A stretch of 64,000 bases of DNA, from contig NZ_FPAA01000002.1 in NCBI RefSeq assembly GCF_900116235.1, positions 124,001 through 188,000 of the forward strand, in the 5' to 3' direction. The notes beneath the pieces were generated by a model. That model saw only the letters and a list, made by a program, of their open reading frames with translations, was not told the origin of the DNA and searched no databases. Below, one piece after another: positions 15,200 to 24,700 of the stretch. This DNA is from Marininema halotolerans. Lineage in GTDB: Bacteria; Bacillota; Bacilli; Thermoactinomycetales; DSM-45169. The translations under genes and the position numbers were made by a program. Position 1 is the stretch's first letter; every line of letters begins with the position of its first letter.

Positions 15200-16561
15200 T
15201 CAATTTCCCTCCATCCTAATTGTTAACCCTAATCTCTCCATCTCCGCAAAAAACGAAGGGCAAGTTTTTGATACACACCCTGGGTCTTTTAGACGGACTC
15301 CCGCTACTTTCGCACCGATGAGTGTAAGTGACATCGCCAGACGATGATCATCATAGGTATCTAACTCCGCAGGGCGCGGATCTCCTGGATAAATCGTCAG
15401 ACCATCTTGACGTTCCTCAACGCGTATCCCCATTTTGGATAACGATTCGCATATCGCCTTGATTCGATCACACTCATGCATTCGGATATGTTCGACATCC
15501 ACCATCGATATGGGACCATCCGCAAATGGAGCGAGTGCCGCCAAAGTCAAGGTTTGATCTGACATTTCCCTCATCGATATTTCAAATCCACCTCGGAGCT
15601 GGTTCGTTCCCTGTAGTTGAATGAATCCACTTCCCCTCTCTACCTCACACCCCATTTTTTCTAAAACGTCCACAAATCTTGCATCGGGTTGTAGGGAATC
15701 ATAGGATAAATTATTAATTCGAATGTTTCCGTTCGTAACTGCAGCCAAAGAAAGAAAATATCCAGCTGTAGAAGCATCAGCGTCTAACTGAACTTCTTCC
15801 CCTACATAACCTGTCGGATCCACTTGGATCTCAGTAAAATTACAACGATCTCTCACATTCGCTCCAAAGATGCGCATCAAATCCATCGTAATCTTGACGT
15901 AATCCGGTTGTACCAGTCCATCTTCAATACGAATGTTCATGGATTCTTTCGCATATGCCCCCGCCATCAATAGACCACTAATATACTGGCTCGACGTGCG
16001 ACCCGATATAGGAACCTCTCCTCCCCGGATCCCGTCAGCAATCACTTCAATGGGTAGATGGCCCTCCTTTTCTACATAGCCAATCTGTGCACCGATCTGA
16101 TTGAGAGCATTGATTAAGGGAGAAATGGGTCGACTCATCATCTGCTGACTCCCTCGAATCATCCATCGACCTTGCGAAGCCGCAAGGACACCCGGCAAAA
16201 AGCGAGCCGCCGTCCCTGCCGATCCAACGTAGATGGTTCCATCCGAATGGGGCCATTTTCCATTCACTCCATGTACAATGGCGGTATTGCCGTTTATTTC
16301 GATAGTCACACCCAATGCTTTTAATGCTTCAATACACCAATAGGTATCGTCGCTCTTTAAAATCCCCTTTAGAATCGAAGTTCCCTTGGCCATTGCTGCC
16401 ATGATAAGAGCCCGGTTTGTTACGCTCTTACTTCCAGGGATCATTAAATCACTGTGAATGGGATGGTGGGGTGGGGAAATTTCCGCTATACTCACCGAAT
16501 GCAATGTGGCCCACTTCGATCTTGACTCCAACGTAGAATGACTTTCATTCAATTCTCTCAC
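15200..16561 (-). CDS. aroA: 3-phosphoshikimate 1-carboxyvinyltransferase (EPSP synthase)
   Basis: This enzyme joins shikimate-3-phosphate and phosphoenolpyruvate, the sixth step of the shikimate pathway to chorismate. The 453 residues include PGSKSVTNRALIMAAMAKG, GSAGTAARFLPG, SSQYISGLLMAG, LDADASTAGYFL and the C-terminal TYDDHRLAMSLTLIG and KDPGCVSKTCPSF motifs. The N-terminus carries about 25 extra residues before the catalytic fold. GTG at 16561 directly touches the GGGAGA site; TTG three codons later (16552) has better spacing, so the exact start is uncertain. It lies 36 bases downstream of the SNF2 helicase gene and may be co-transcribed. No other aro gene is in the window. Confidence 0.95.
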   Translation of the reverse strand: MRELNESHSTLESRSKWATLHSVSIAEISPPHHPIHSDLMIPGSKSVTNRALIMAAMAKGTSILKGILKSDDTYWCIEALKALGVTIEINGNTAIVHGVNGKWPHSDGTIYVGSAGTAARFLPGVLAASQGRWMIRGSQQMMSRPISPLINALNQIGAQIGYVEKEGHLPIEVIADGIRGGEVPISGRTSSQYISGLLMAGAYAKESMNIRIEDGLVQPDYVKITMDLMRIFGANVRDRCNFTEIQVDPTGYVGEEVQLDADASTAGYFLSLAAVTNGNIRINNLSYDSLQPDARFVDVLEKMGCEVERGSGFIQLQGTNQLRGGFEISMREMSDQTLTLAALAPFADGPISMVDVEHIRMHECDRIKAICESLSKMGIRVEERQDGLTIYPGDPRPAELDTYDDHRLAMSLTLIGAKVAGVRLKDPGCVSKTCPSFFAEMERLGLTIRMEGN

Positions 16562-16597
16562 TCTCCCATATCCTTACTGGAGTTACCACCCAAGTAA

Positions 16598-19500
16598 TTA
16601 CAAGTTTAATATTTCGCGAATGTCCTCTTCCTGTAAAGAAGACAGCAATTGTTCTCCAGGTTGAATCACTTGGTCAATGAGCGCTTTCTTTTTTTGTTGC
16701 AGCTCATGTATTTTTTCCTCAATGGTTCCCTTGGCAATTAACTTAATTACTTGAACCGTTTTCTTTTGCCCAATGCGGTGGGCCCGATCTGCCGCCTGCT
16801 GTTCTACCGCAGGATTCCACCATAAATCATAGAGAATCACCGTATCTGCGCCAGTCAGATTTAACCCAGTTCCCCCTGCTTTTAATGAGATGAGGAAAAT
16901 ATCCTTCTCCCCCGCATTAAATCGGTTCGCCATTTCTAAACGTTCCACTACAGGAGTCTGACCATCTAGGTAATGATAGGGAACTTCACTTAAGTCCAAT
17001 TCTTCACGAATGATCGCGAGCATACTGGTAAATTGGGAAAAGACAAGGACTCTTCGTTGATTGGCTCTTAATTCTTCCAAAAGCTCGTATAGCTGCTCAC
17101 TCTTTCCAGAGTCACTGGTATAGTTCTCAATATAGAGTGCCGGATGACAACATATTTGCCGCAGCCGGGTTAATCCAGCGAGAATTTTCATTCGATTCTT
17201 ATGAAAACTTTGTTCTTGAATCGCTTGTTGGGTCTCTTGTTGAATACGATTCAAGGTAGCAAGATAGAGCTTCTTTTGATCCGGAGTTAACTCTGACACC
17301 TGAACTGTCTCAATTTTATCTGGTAACTCACTGAGTACTTGCTCCTTCATTCGACGAAGAATAAAGGGGCGCACCCGCTTTGCTACAGCTTCAGGGGAGA
17401 GCTTTTGAAACTGCCGTCGATTTGGAAATAGTCCAGGTAGCGTTACATCAAAGATGGAGTTTAACTCATTAAGATTGTTTTCAATCGGCGTTCCGGTTAG
17501 AGCAAAACAAACCTGAGCTTGTAATGACTTCACAGCCTGTGCGGTTTGTGAATGTGGATTTTTCAGGGCTTGTGCTTCATCCAGTATTAATGTACGGAAG
17601 TGATGAGGCTCATAGGCTCGAACATCTCGCCGAATAAGGGGATAAGAAGTGATAACGACATCGACTCCCATTAGCTGATCCAAGCATTTTTGACGTTCAT
17701 CTTGGGTTCCAGCGACAACCATCGTTGTTAACTCAGGGGCAAATCGTCGACATTCACTCTCCCAGTTATAAATTAAGGAAGCGGGTGCAATTACAAGTGC
17801 GGGTTCACTATGATCTCGCTCCGATAGTAAAAAGGTAAGTGCTTGTATGGTTTTGCCTAAGCCCATATCATCCGCTAATATTCCCCCAAAGCCATAATGA
17901 GCTAAGGTTTTCATCCAATGAAAACCAAAACGTTGGTAGTCCCGCAACGTAGCATGTAACTGCTTGGGTATAGGAAAATCGAGATTTTCAGGATCCCGCA
18001 TATTTCGAAGCAATCGCCTTAAACGCTGGCCCACCTTTACTTGTTCGGAATTCCCCTCTAAGAGTGCATCCAATTGCAACGCACGCAGCGCAGGTAACTT
18101 CACCTTTTCCCCATCCAGATAACGATTCAACGACTCCTCTTCCATAAGAACCATCCGGAGCGAATTCATTTCATGGTTTTCTAGGGAGAGAAAGGAGCCA
18201 TCCGTCAGCCTAAGGTAAGGCTTCTTTTCAATGATGGCCTGCAAAAAATCCTCCAGCTCTGTCTCATCAACATCGGGCAAATCGAAGGAGATCTCTAGCC
18301 AGTGAGTCCCCTCGTCTAACTCCAGCCGTGTTGGAGCGACACGAGGTAGAATCATCCCTTCAGAAATGTTCGCCGTATAAATTTTGGCCAACTGTTGTAG
18401 CTGAGGAAGCTGGGTCTGCATAAAATGATAGAGTGCCTCTTCCCCCTCAAGGTAGAGCTCTTTTTTATGGTAGTGAAAACCTGCTTCCTCAAAGAGGCCC
18501 ATAATCTTCTTCTCTTTTGCTAGATCACGAATGAGAATCGTACCATCTTCCCTTGTTCCATCGGAAACAAAAGGATCAACCCTTTGATCACCATAGGTAT
18601 AGGTTACTCTTGCAGTCAATCGCTCTTCCCCATCTATTTTCTCAAACAGATGAAGTTTTACTTCCGTATGAAGATCTGGTTGAATAATCTGTTCGGTTAC
18701 GTGATTATCCATTGTTAAACTTCCATCATCCTTCATTAACGGCAATAATGTCGAGGCAAAGGTATCCATTTGCTCGGGCTGAATAATGAATCGTTGGTTT
18801 TGTTGGTTATGAAGCTCTTGATATAGCGGCAAAACAAGCTTTCGCTGCATTTTATTAAGCCGATAAATGACTCCCCTATAGTAGCAATAGCCGTCTTCAG
18901 ATAACAAAGTGGGGTCGGCAGTCGATCCAGGTGACTCAAGAGCAAAGGCTCTACCTTGTTTACTCAGTAAAAAGGAAAAAGGGGAGACCCCCTCATTGAT
19001 TGTCAATTCAGTAACTACATCCTCATGATCTTTTAACACAAATTGTCCCTCAGGCAACGTCTGTAAAAAATCTCCCACTTTATCGGGTGGGATCAGTAAG
19101 ATGCGTGGATCCATCCGGTGATGATTCGATTGCCACGGATTGCGCATGCTTTGGTAAACTTGTTCATTATCCGCAACGGACGAAAGAAAACGAAGCATTT
19201 TTTGATCGTGAGACGAAAAATAAAAAATCTCGGGATCATAGGTAAAGGTCTTCGTAAAGGGGAGTGTCACTTCATCCGTAAAGGCACGGAGAAACTCTCG
19301 AATATTTTTCACCACATAGCGACGTTGCGGTCCCACTTTTAACTGTAATGCAAATACCATCCAGCCTTTATACCATGCTGGCTGAAATTCCAGTTCATAT
19401 TCAACGGTAAGTGGGTGCAGTGCCTCCTCATGATCCTCGACATGAAGTTGTTGGAAACGATCCATCATCTCTTGTAGAAAACGACTTTGCTCTTGCTCCG

Positions 19501-19828
19501 ATCTTGTTAAGCGGATCAGATTTTGGAAAGTCGATTCCCCTTTTTTTTCTGCAAAATGGAGAAGAAGCAACACCGCCACAATATGTTTGCAATACCCTCG
19601 ATACAACTTAAAAGCAAGGCATTCACATGAAGACTCTTCCAGTGACCCCTTCTCACTCAACAAAATTGCAACCTCGTAATCTTCTTCCCCGACAACAGTA
19701 GCATGGTATGAGGCATCTTCTTCGCTATACTCTACCATTTTCACATGGCCACCCTGGTAATATGCCATTCCTCTTTTAAAGATATCGGATGAAACCATTT
19801 CCTGAATTTCGCCAAGCGTGGCCACCAT
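16598..19828 (-). CDS. SWIM zinc-finger SNF2-family helicase
   Basis: A 1076-residue double-stranded-DNA translocase of the bacterial SNF2 (RapA/YwqA-like) group. The N-terminus has a SWIM zinc finger with Cys68-x-Cys70, Cys80 and His82. A long middle region corresponds to the bacterial SNF2-associated domain. The ATPase core (about residues 620-1070) shows DDMGLGKTIQA (Walker A), LILDEAQALKN (DEAQ box), LTGTPIENN, then SLKAGGTGLNLTGAD and WWNPAVEQQAADRAHRIGQ in the second lobe. Such proteins are thought to remodel nucleic acid-protein complexes and recycle RNA polymerase. GGGGTGAG precedes the ATG. aroA follows after 36 bases, an unexpected pairing with no obvious functional link. Confidence 0.93.
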   Translation of the reverse strand: MVATLGEIQEMVSSDIFKRGMAYYQGGHVKMVEYSEEDASYHATVVGEEDYEVAILLSEKGSLEESSCECLAFKLYRGYCKHIVAVLLLLHFAEKKGESTFQNLIRLTRSEQEQSRFLQEMMDRFQQLHVEDHEEALHPLTVEYELEFQPAWYKGWMVFALQLKVGPQRRYVVKNIREFLRAFTDEVTLPFTKTFTYDPEIFYFSSHDQKMLRFLSSVADNEQVYQSMRNPWQSNHHRMDPRILLIPPDKVGDFLQTLPEGQFVLKDHEDVVTELTINEGVSPFSFLLSKQGRAFALESPGSTADPTLLSEDGYCYYRGVIYRLNKMQRKLVLPLYQELHNQQNQRFIIQPEQMDTFASTLLPLMKDDGSLTMDNHVTEQIIQPDLHTEVKLHLFEKIDGEERLTARVTYTYGDQRVDPFVSDGTREDGTILIRDLAKEKKIMGLFEEAGFHYHKKELYLEGEEALYHFMQTQLPQLQQLAKIYTANISEGMILPRVAPTRLELDEGTHWLEISFDLPDVDETELEDFLQAIIEKKPYLRLTDGSFLSLENHEMNSLRMVLMEEESLNRYLDGEKVKLPALRALQLDALLEGNSEQVKVGQRLRRLLRNMRDPENLDFPIPKQLHATLRDYQRFGFHWMKTLAHYGFGGILADDMGLGKTIQALTFLLSERDHSEPALVIAPASLIYNWESECRRFAPELTTMVVAGTQDERQKCLDQLMGVDVVITSYPLIRRDVRAYEPHHFRTLILDEAQALKNPHSQTAQAVKSLQAQVCFALTGTPIENNLNELNSIFDVTLPGLFPNRRQFQKLSPEAVAKRVRPFILRRMKEQVLSELPDKIETVQVSELTPDQKKLYLATLNRIQQETQQAIQEQSFHKNRMKILAGLTRLRQICCHPALYIENYTSDSGKSEQLYELLEELRANQRRVLVFSQFTSMLAIIREELDLSEVPYHYLDGQTPVVERLEMANRFNAGEKDIFLISLKAGGTGLNLTGADTVILYDLWWNPAVEQQAADRAHRIGQKKTVQVIKLIAKGTIEEKIHELQQKKKALIDQVIQPGEQLLSSLQEEDIREILNL

Positions 19829-19912
19829 ATGCTCACCCCATTTTTTGTCCGATCGCTAATCGATCATGATGAAGACACTCCGTAAAAATGCCTATCGTCA
19901 TCCTACCCGAGA

Positions 19913-20680
19913 TCACCTTCCTCCATAACCCATATTCAAATAGTACTCTTGAGCTATTTCTCTAGCCTTATCCCCAATATTATCGTTCACTTGTTTTAAA
20001 TGATAACCAATTGTATAAGGAGAAGCAGGATAGCGCGGGACTACCTTCAAATAAATTTTCCCTTCCATATCATAAAAAAACAGATTATAACTTCTACAGT
20101 TCATTTTATTCAATATGTAGTCCACCGCATTCTTAAGATGGATGGCCACTTTTTCCAACTCTTTTGTATCCCCAATGATTAGATTAAATTCTGAGAAACT
20201 AGCTAAGGGACTTGTCGAAAGTGAAAAATGAACCGAACCATCTTGTATAATCGTTTCGCCTGTAAAGGTATCCATGGGGATCTCATTTCGATAGTCTACA
20301 TGTTTTAATCCAACGAGTTGCATGTGAGCATGTGCAACCGACCCCCCTGATAAAGGACCATGATTTTTAAAAAATAACACACTTTGAAAATCTCCACTCT
20401 GCTTCATACGTTCCCAGTGCTTCAACCCAAAACGGAGCAAGCGGATAACATGGTCCAAGCTATATTCCAATATTCCCACATCACAACAATCCGTCTCAAT
20501 CAGCACGGTTTGATAGGTATCTCTGATCGTCGCATATTTATTTTCAACCAGCAAGATTGGCCCATCTTCGGCAATAATCCCTGTCAATCCTGAGCGATTG
20601 CAAAAGGGACAATCATCTGTGGGGCGGGATTTTACTTTTTCAATCCCCACTTGGCTGAGGAAAGTTAGTTGATTCTTCAT
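19913..20680 (-). CDS. DUF4931 protein, GalT/HIT-like nucleotide-binding fold
   Basis: A 255-residue protein resembling galactose-1-phosphate uridylyltransferase and HIT-family hydrolases. A zinc pair CPFC occurs near residue 24, and HAHMQLVG near residue 127 corresponds to the HIT/GalT catalytic His motif. The FFKNHGPLSGGSVAHAH stretch is characteristic of the DUF4931 group in Bacillales. It may transfer or hydrolyse nucleotidyl groups, but the substrate is unknown. AAGGAGAG lies 6 bases before the ATG. It is monocistronic, and its upstream region contains a 17-bp tandem duplication. Confidence 0.85.
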   Translation of the reverse strand: MKNQLTFLSQVGIEKVKSRPTDDCPFCNRSGLTGIIAEDGPILLVENKYATIRDTYQTVLIETDCCDVGILEYSLDHVIRLLRFGLKHWERMKQSGDFQSVLFFKNHGPLSGGSVAHAHMQLVGLKHVDYRNEIPMDTFTGETIIQDGSVHFSLSTSPLASFSEFNLIIGDTKELEKVAIHLKNAVDYILNKMNCRSYNLFFYDMEGKIYLKVVPRYPASPYTIGYHLKQVNDNIGDKAREIAQEYYLNMGYGGR

Positions 20681-20784
20681 GAGAGCCTCTCCTTGTGCTA
20701 AGGTACGCTACTTTTCTTTATCCACTATACTGTAAAGTTCCTAGCTGCTTCCATAGTTTTAACCATGAACGTGATGTGTTGTAT

Positions 20785-20818
20785 AATGTCCTTTCTTATC
20801 CAATGTCCTTTCTTATCC
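20785..20818. repeat. 17-bp perfect tandem duplication
   Basis: AATGTCCTTTCTTATCC occurs twice head to tail (20785-20801 and 20802-20818), about 105 bases upstream of the DUF4931 start. It may be a simple replication slippage event or a doubled regulator site. The rest of 20681-20872 shows nothing further. Confidence 0.7.
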
Positions 20819-20872
20819 TCCATCACGGCATGCCTATCAAAAATATAGACCAAAAGTGTTATGGACATACAA

Positions 20873-20909
20873 AAAAGGAGGATATCACCTCTTAGGTGTG
20901 CCTCCTTTT
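20873..20909 (-). terminator. Terminator downstream of the 65-aa protein
   Basis: AAAAGGAGG (20873-20881) pairs with CCTCCTTTT (20901-20909) around an inner small stem. On the minus strand it is followed by six T. It ends the gene at 20984-21181. Confidence 0.75.
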
Positions 20910-20983
20910 CTTACATATACTTCTGGGTAAGGGTCATCCACGGTATCATTTTTATCACAATAGGTTTGACGCAATTGCCAACC

Positions 20984-21181
20984 TTAGTTAATCTCTTGTT
21001 CAACACTCCAGGAACCGATCTGTACGTATAGATGGTTTAATTCTTCTTGCCAGTACGCAATATCTTCGGTCAATTGAAGGACGGCTTGACGATCTCCATG
21101 CTCCTGAGCCACGCGACGATTCGAAAGGCATTGATCAATCACTTTCCATAACGATAGCGCACGTTCTTTCTCCTCTAACAT
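20984..21181 (-). CDS. Small helical protein, 65 aa
   Basis: A soluble, charged protein that looks wholly alpha-helical (MLEEKERALSLWKVIDQCLS and AVLQLTEDIAYWQEELNHLY). It has a very strong ribosome binding site (GGAGGGGGAG, 6 bases before the ATG) and its own terminator, so it is a real gene. The pattern of two amphipathic helices could form a small coiled-coil dimer. I recognise no family and assign no function. Confidence 0.75.
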   Translation of the reverse strand: MLEEKERALSLWKVIDQCLSNRRVAQEHGDRQAVLQLTEDIAYWQEELNHLYVQIGSWSVEQEIN

Positions 21182-21504
21182 GATTGGCTCCCCCTCCTCA
21201 TAACAATGATCCCCATGTATGTTAAATGGCTCTCTTTGATGAAGGGCAATTATTTATTCAGCATAATCCAATCTCCGATAAGTCGCTATCCGCCAAAAGT
21301 CCTCATTTTCCTTAGGACTCGGGTAGGATGATTTACCACAGGGACTTCCTTTATTCTGTCCGTACACCCTTAGGCAATAAACCTTGCTGTATGGAAAAAT
21401 AAAATGTAATCAAATTGAAAGGACTCTCAGGGGGAAAGTGGAATATATAGTGATAAGAGTAAATATTCTGTCATAAGGACGGCCATGGAAAGGTGGTCGA
21501 AGGA
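21182..21504. other. Divergent intergenic region
   Basis: About 320 bases between a minus and a plus gene. One small hairpin (AGTCCT at 21298-21303 with AGGACT at 21314-21319) is visible. No convincing consensus promoter or small gene was found. Confidence 0.45.
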
Positions 21505-21786
21505 ATGAGAGCAGATCACAATCTTTTTCGAGGTGCTGGTCGATCAATTTGGGTCGTCGCCCATGCTTTTGGATTAATTCTTCTCTTGTTCGGGTTTTAC
21601 TTTACTGTATTAGAACCTCCGAAAACTGCCATTAGCGATTGGGAATCGCTTATTTTTTACACAAGTGGAGGGTGGATGCTTCTCAGTGGGCTTTCTCTTT
21701 TCCTCATCAGCCTAGCCAACCTCTGGCGTACTCAAGGACTCTATACCATGAAACTTCCCCAGGATACCGGCAAGCGACATGAGTAA
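21505..21786 (+). CDS. Small two-helix membrane protein, 93 aa
   Basis: Starting at ATG 21505 (AAAGGTGG ends 8 bases upstream; an earlier in-frame GTG at 21493 lies inside that site), the product has two hydrophobic helices, about residues 15-38 (VVAHAFGLILLLFGFYFTVL) and 50-70 (FYTSGGWMLLSGLSLFLISL), with short hydrophilic ends. It is followed by a perfect terminator. I do not recognise the family. Confidence 0.7.
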   Translation: MRADHNLFRGAGRSIWVVAHAFGLILLLFGFYFTVLEPPKTAISDWESLIFYTSGGWMLLSGLSLFLISLANLWRTQGLYTMKLPQDTGKRHE

Positions 21787-21787
21787 C

Positions 21788-21821
21788 AAAAAAGTACCGT
21801 CTTAACAGACGGTACTTTTTT
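21788..21821. terminator. Bidirectional terminator between convergent genes
   Basis: A 14-bp stem (21788-21801 with 21808-21821) with A runs before and T runs after. It is shared by the membrane protein (plus) and the glycosidase (minus), whose stop is at 21823. Confidence 0.88.
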
Positions 21822-21822
21822 A

Positions 21823-23952
21823 CTATGAAACGGTCGCGCAGTTGATGGACCAGCCTGTTGTATTTTGTATTAGGCGAAGGAAGGTAGCACCATTCACTCG
21901 GGATAGCTCCACATCAAGATAGCCTTCCCCTACTTTCAACCCCTGAACGGTTAAGCGATCCATTCCATCAGGCAAACGTGGCGAAAGTTGCAATCGACGT
22001 CGGCTGGCATCCGGATGGATACCCAGTATGACCTGAAGAATTACAAATCCCAACCCTGCTGATCCTGCATGGGGGGAACAAGCCCATGAATCCGAGGTAA
22101 GTACCCCTTCCTCTTCTCCATAACCACAAAAAAATGCGGGGTATCGATAATGATTCACATAACGAGTAGCATTTAAAAGACCCTTAATCATCTGATTCAT
22201 CTGAACATGAAAACCCATTTCCTGCAAACCCATTAATATATAGGCGTTATCGTGTAGCCATATTGATCCATGATAGGGATGAATGGGATTATAATTTTCT
22301 GCCGTGCTACTTAATGTTCGTATCCCCCACCCATTAAACATATCCCTTTCAAATAAACGCTCGACAATTCGCATTGCATCCTTTTGATCATATAACCCAC
22401 CTAATAATCCATGACCGATGTTACTGGTAACATCATTGATGAGGGGCTTCTTGTTTGAATCCAACCCTGAAACAGGAATCCCTCCATCACTCCAAAAATC
22501 CTGACGAAATCGCTTTTTCAATGCTTCTGCTTCTCGATGGAGGCGTCGTGCTTCCTCGGTATTGCCCACTTGTTGATACAATTCTACCCACAAAGACTTG
22601 GCTCGATAAACATAGCTTTGCACCTCAATGAGAGCCAACGGTGATTGTAGGGATTCCCCTTGTTGATAGGAAGTCGTCTCTTCGCTCCTCCACCCTTGAT
22701 CAGTCTCAGTCGATTCCAATCCAGGCTGATAGGCTATATAGCCAAAATCACCTGGATCTCCATATGTATCCATCCAATCTAACGCTTTCTGTGCTGCAGG
22801 CATCATTTCACGGACAAATTGAATATCTCCTGACCAGCGATAAATCTGAGCAATACAAATCAGAAAAAGCGCTGTTGTGTCAATCGCTGTAAAATCATAG
22901 GATGAGGACACACCTTCTATGGCGCTCCGTTCACCAAATCGAAATTGATTGGGGATTTTTCCGGGCTCTTCACCTTCGGATGGTTGAAACCTTTTGCCTT
23001 GGTATCGAGCCAGCGTACGAACCGTATTTTTTGCCATTTCAGTATCTACACTAAGGGCTTGTAAGGATGCAATCAAGCTCCACCTCCCAGAAGGAGCAGC
23101 ATGCCAAGGCAATCCAGTCATGGGAATGAACCCTTCACCCCAATCCATCAAGAGCAACCGAGTATCCTTTACGCTCTGCAAATAAAGGGCATTAAAATCA
23201 TGTAGGTTAGAATCCACCTTGGGAGCTTGATCAATCCATTCTTGCATTTGTTTCCGAACAGCCTCTTCTGCTACATGGGTCTCAAAATTTTCAAGGGATT
23301 CCTCATCGATACGTGGGTAATAACGCAAGTGGACCTTCTTCTTTATTTTCGGTTCGATGTATAGGGGAATACGCAGGGAGCCGCCTTCTCCTGGCGAATC
23401 AGGAGCTGGAGTCACTTGGATTTCCAAGGAGCGCTGCACACCATCTCCTCCTAAATAATCAAAGATGAGTCCGGTATTTAACCAGCGGACAGGCTCTCGC
23501 TGTCCAAATCCCCCCTTCTCATTCCCCCATAAATCCTCACGATCTGCAAAATCCGCATCAAATTGAAGGTGTAAGGGGACGGCTACCGGTTTTGATCCTC
23601 GATTGAGAAAAGTAAATGTCTCATATAGCACACCCCGGTATACGATTCGTCGCCGTGTAATTTCCAAGGTATTTCTCTGAATGGATTCTCCGGATATTTG
23701 CAATCCATTCTCTTGTGTCCAGCGATAAAAGCTTACTGCTCCGTCGGCTTCAACCGAAAGTGTTCGTAAAGGAATCTCCTCGCCTAAAGACCACTCCAGT
23801 CGATGCAGAAATCGAGTATCCTGTCGGAACAGCCCAAATCCACCTTGTTGCCGAGGCAGATCCCCTTTATCATCGGTAAATAAAAATAAATCGCCATCCT
23901 TAATTACTTGGCCCACACTTATACGCCTCCCCCGAACCCTGGTTCGCTTCAT
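21823..23952 (-). CDS. Glycogen-debranching-type glycosidase (GDE N-terminal domain, (alpha/alpha)6 barrel)
   Basis: A 709-residue protein. Residues about 10-200 match the N-terminal domain of bacterial glycogen debranching enzyme homologues (DKGDLPRQQGGFGLFRQDTR, then WSLGEEIPLRTLSVEADG). The rest resembles an (alpha/alpha)6-barrel glycosidase of the amylo-alpha-1,6-glucosidase/GH63-like group, with GEGFIPMTGLPWHAAPSGRW, DYGD-type DTYGDPGDFGYIAY and IWLHDNAYILMGL. It has no signal peptide, so an intracellular alpha-glucan or compatible-solute glycoside is the likely substrate. ATG 23952 follows AGGAG by 6 bases. No glycogen synthesis operon is adjacent, so the substrate remains open. Confidence 0.85.
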   Translation of the reverse strand: MKRTRVRGRRISVGQVIKDGDLFLFTDDKGDLPRQQGGFGLFRQDTRFLHRLEWSLGEEIPLRTLSVEADGAVSFYRWTQENGLQISGESIQRNTLEITRRRIVYRGVLYETFTFLNRGSKPVAVPLHLQFDADFADREDLWGNEKGGFGQREPVRWLNTGLIFDYLGGDGVQRSLEIQVTPAPDSPGEGGSLRIPLYIEPKIKKKVHLRYYPRIDEESLENFETHVAEEAVRKQMQEWIDQAPKVDSNLHDFNALYLQSVKDTRLLLMDWGEGFIPMTGLPWHAAPSGRWSLIASLQALSVDTEMAKNTVRTLARYQGKRFQPSEGEEPGKIPNQFRFGERSAIEGVSSSYDFTAIDTTALFLICIAQIYRWSGDIQFVREMMPAAQKALDWMDTYGDPGDFGYIAYQPGLESTETDQGWRSEETTSYQQGESLQSPLALIEVQSYVYRAKSLWVELYQQVGNTEEARRLHREAEALKKRFRQDFWSDGGIPVSGLDSNKKPLINDVTSNIGHGLLGGLYDQKDAMRIVERLFERDMFNGWGIRTLSSTAENYNPIHPYHGSIWLHDNAYILMGLQEMGFHVQMNQMIKGLLNATRYVNHYRYPAFFCGYGEEEGVLTSDSWACSPHAGSAGLGFVILQVILGIHPDASRRRLQLSPRLPDGMDRLTVQGLKVGEGYLDVELSRVNGATFLRLIQNTTGWSINCATVS

Positions 23953-24157
23953 CAATAGCTCCTATCATCAATATCATGCCTTCATTGTTAATCTGATTTC
24001 CACAACCATAGGTTTTGTCTTTCTTTCCCGCTTAAGAAACGGTAAAATAAAAATCGCTTACCCTTCACAAATTTATTCACCCCCCCTTCATGTTATAAGA
24101 GATTATCATTCTGAAAACCCTTAAAATGATCTGATACCGAAAGGACGACACATATTG

Positions 24158-24640
24158 ATGGTGAATACTGTATTTGAAAACTATCCGCTTTGGGCATCGC
24201 TTATCGCCATCACCTTGGCGCAGTTACTCAAAGTACCATGGAATTATCTCGTCACTCGGCAATGGAATTGGAACTGGGTTCTTAACACAGGAGGAATGCC
24301 CAGTGGTCATACTGCTGCAGTAACTTCCCTAGCAACTTCCATCGGATTATGGCATGGATTTGCTTCCCCTCTCTTTGCGATTACAACCATTTTAGCGCTC
24401 ATTGTGATGTATGACGCTACAGGGGTACGTAGACAAGCGGGGATGCACGCCCAAGCCCTTAACCAACTTGCTGAAGATTTTACCCAGGTCCTTGGAGAAC
24501 TCCGACATATTAATCGGAAGTCGCCAAGAGAAACAGGGGTGAAGTTAAAGGAAATTCTAGGGCATCAGCCCATTGAAGTTTTTGTTGGAGCATGGTTTGG
24601 TGTTGGGATCGCTCTCTTCCTTTTTTGGCTATGGTCCTAA
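24158..24640 (+). CDS. yuiD: Divergent PAP2 family membrane protein, YuiD
   Basis: A 160-residue membrane protein of the DUF212/YuiD family, distantly related to acid phosphatase/vanadium haloperoxidases. The motif GGMPSGHTAAVTSLATSIG, with the PSGH core, and MYDATGVRRQAGMHA are conserved. Three or four membrane helices are visible, including a C-terminal one (FVGAWFGVGIALFLFWLW). AAAGGA lies about 9-10 bases before ATG 24158; a TTG just upstream (24155) is an alternative. Substrate and role are unknown. Its relatives sit near yuiA, yuiB and yumB/yumC in B. subtilis, and homologues of those genes are within 6 kb here. Confidence 0.92.
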   Translation: MVNTVFENYPLWASLIAITLAQLLKVPWNYLVTRQWNWNWVLNTGGMPSGHTAAVTSLATSIGLWHGFASPLFAITTILALIVMYDATGVRRQAGMHAQALNQLAEDFTQVLGELRHINRKSPRETGVKLKEILGHQPIEVFVGAWFGVGIALFLFWLWS

Positions 24641-24700
24641 TCACCTACGGTAGGATTTAACGATCACCTGATGAATGTTATTTAGGAAGGGGGAGCTTAT

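Noticed and set aside
20695-20895. 66-codon open frame on the plus strand upstream of the DUF4931 gene
   Set aside because: It contains the 17-bp tandem duplication and runs into a terminator, has no ribosome binding site, and its composition is unlike real proteins here.
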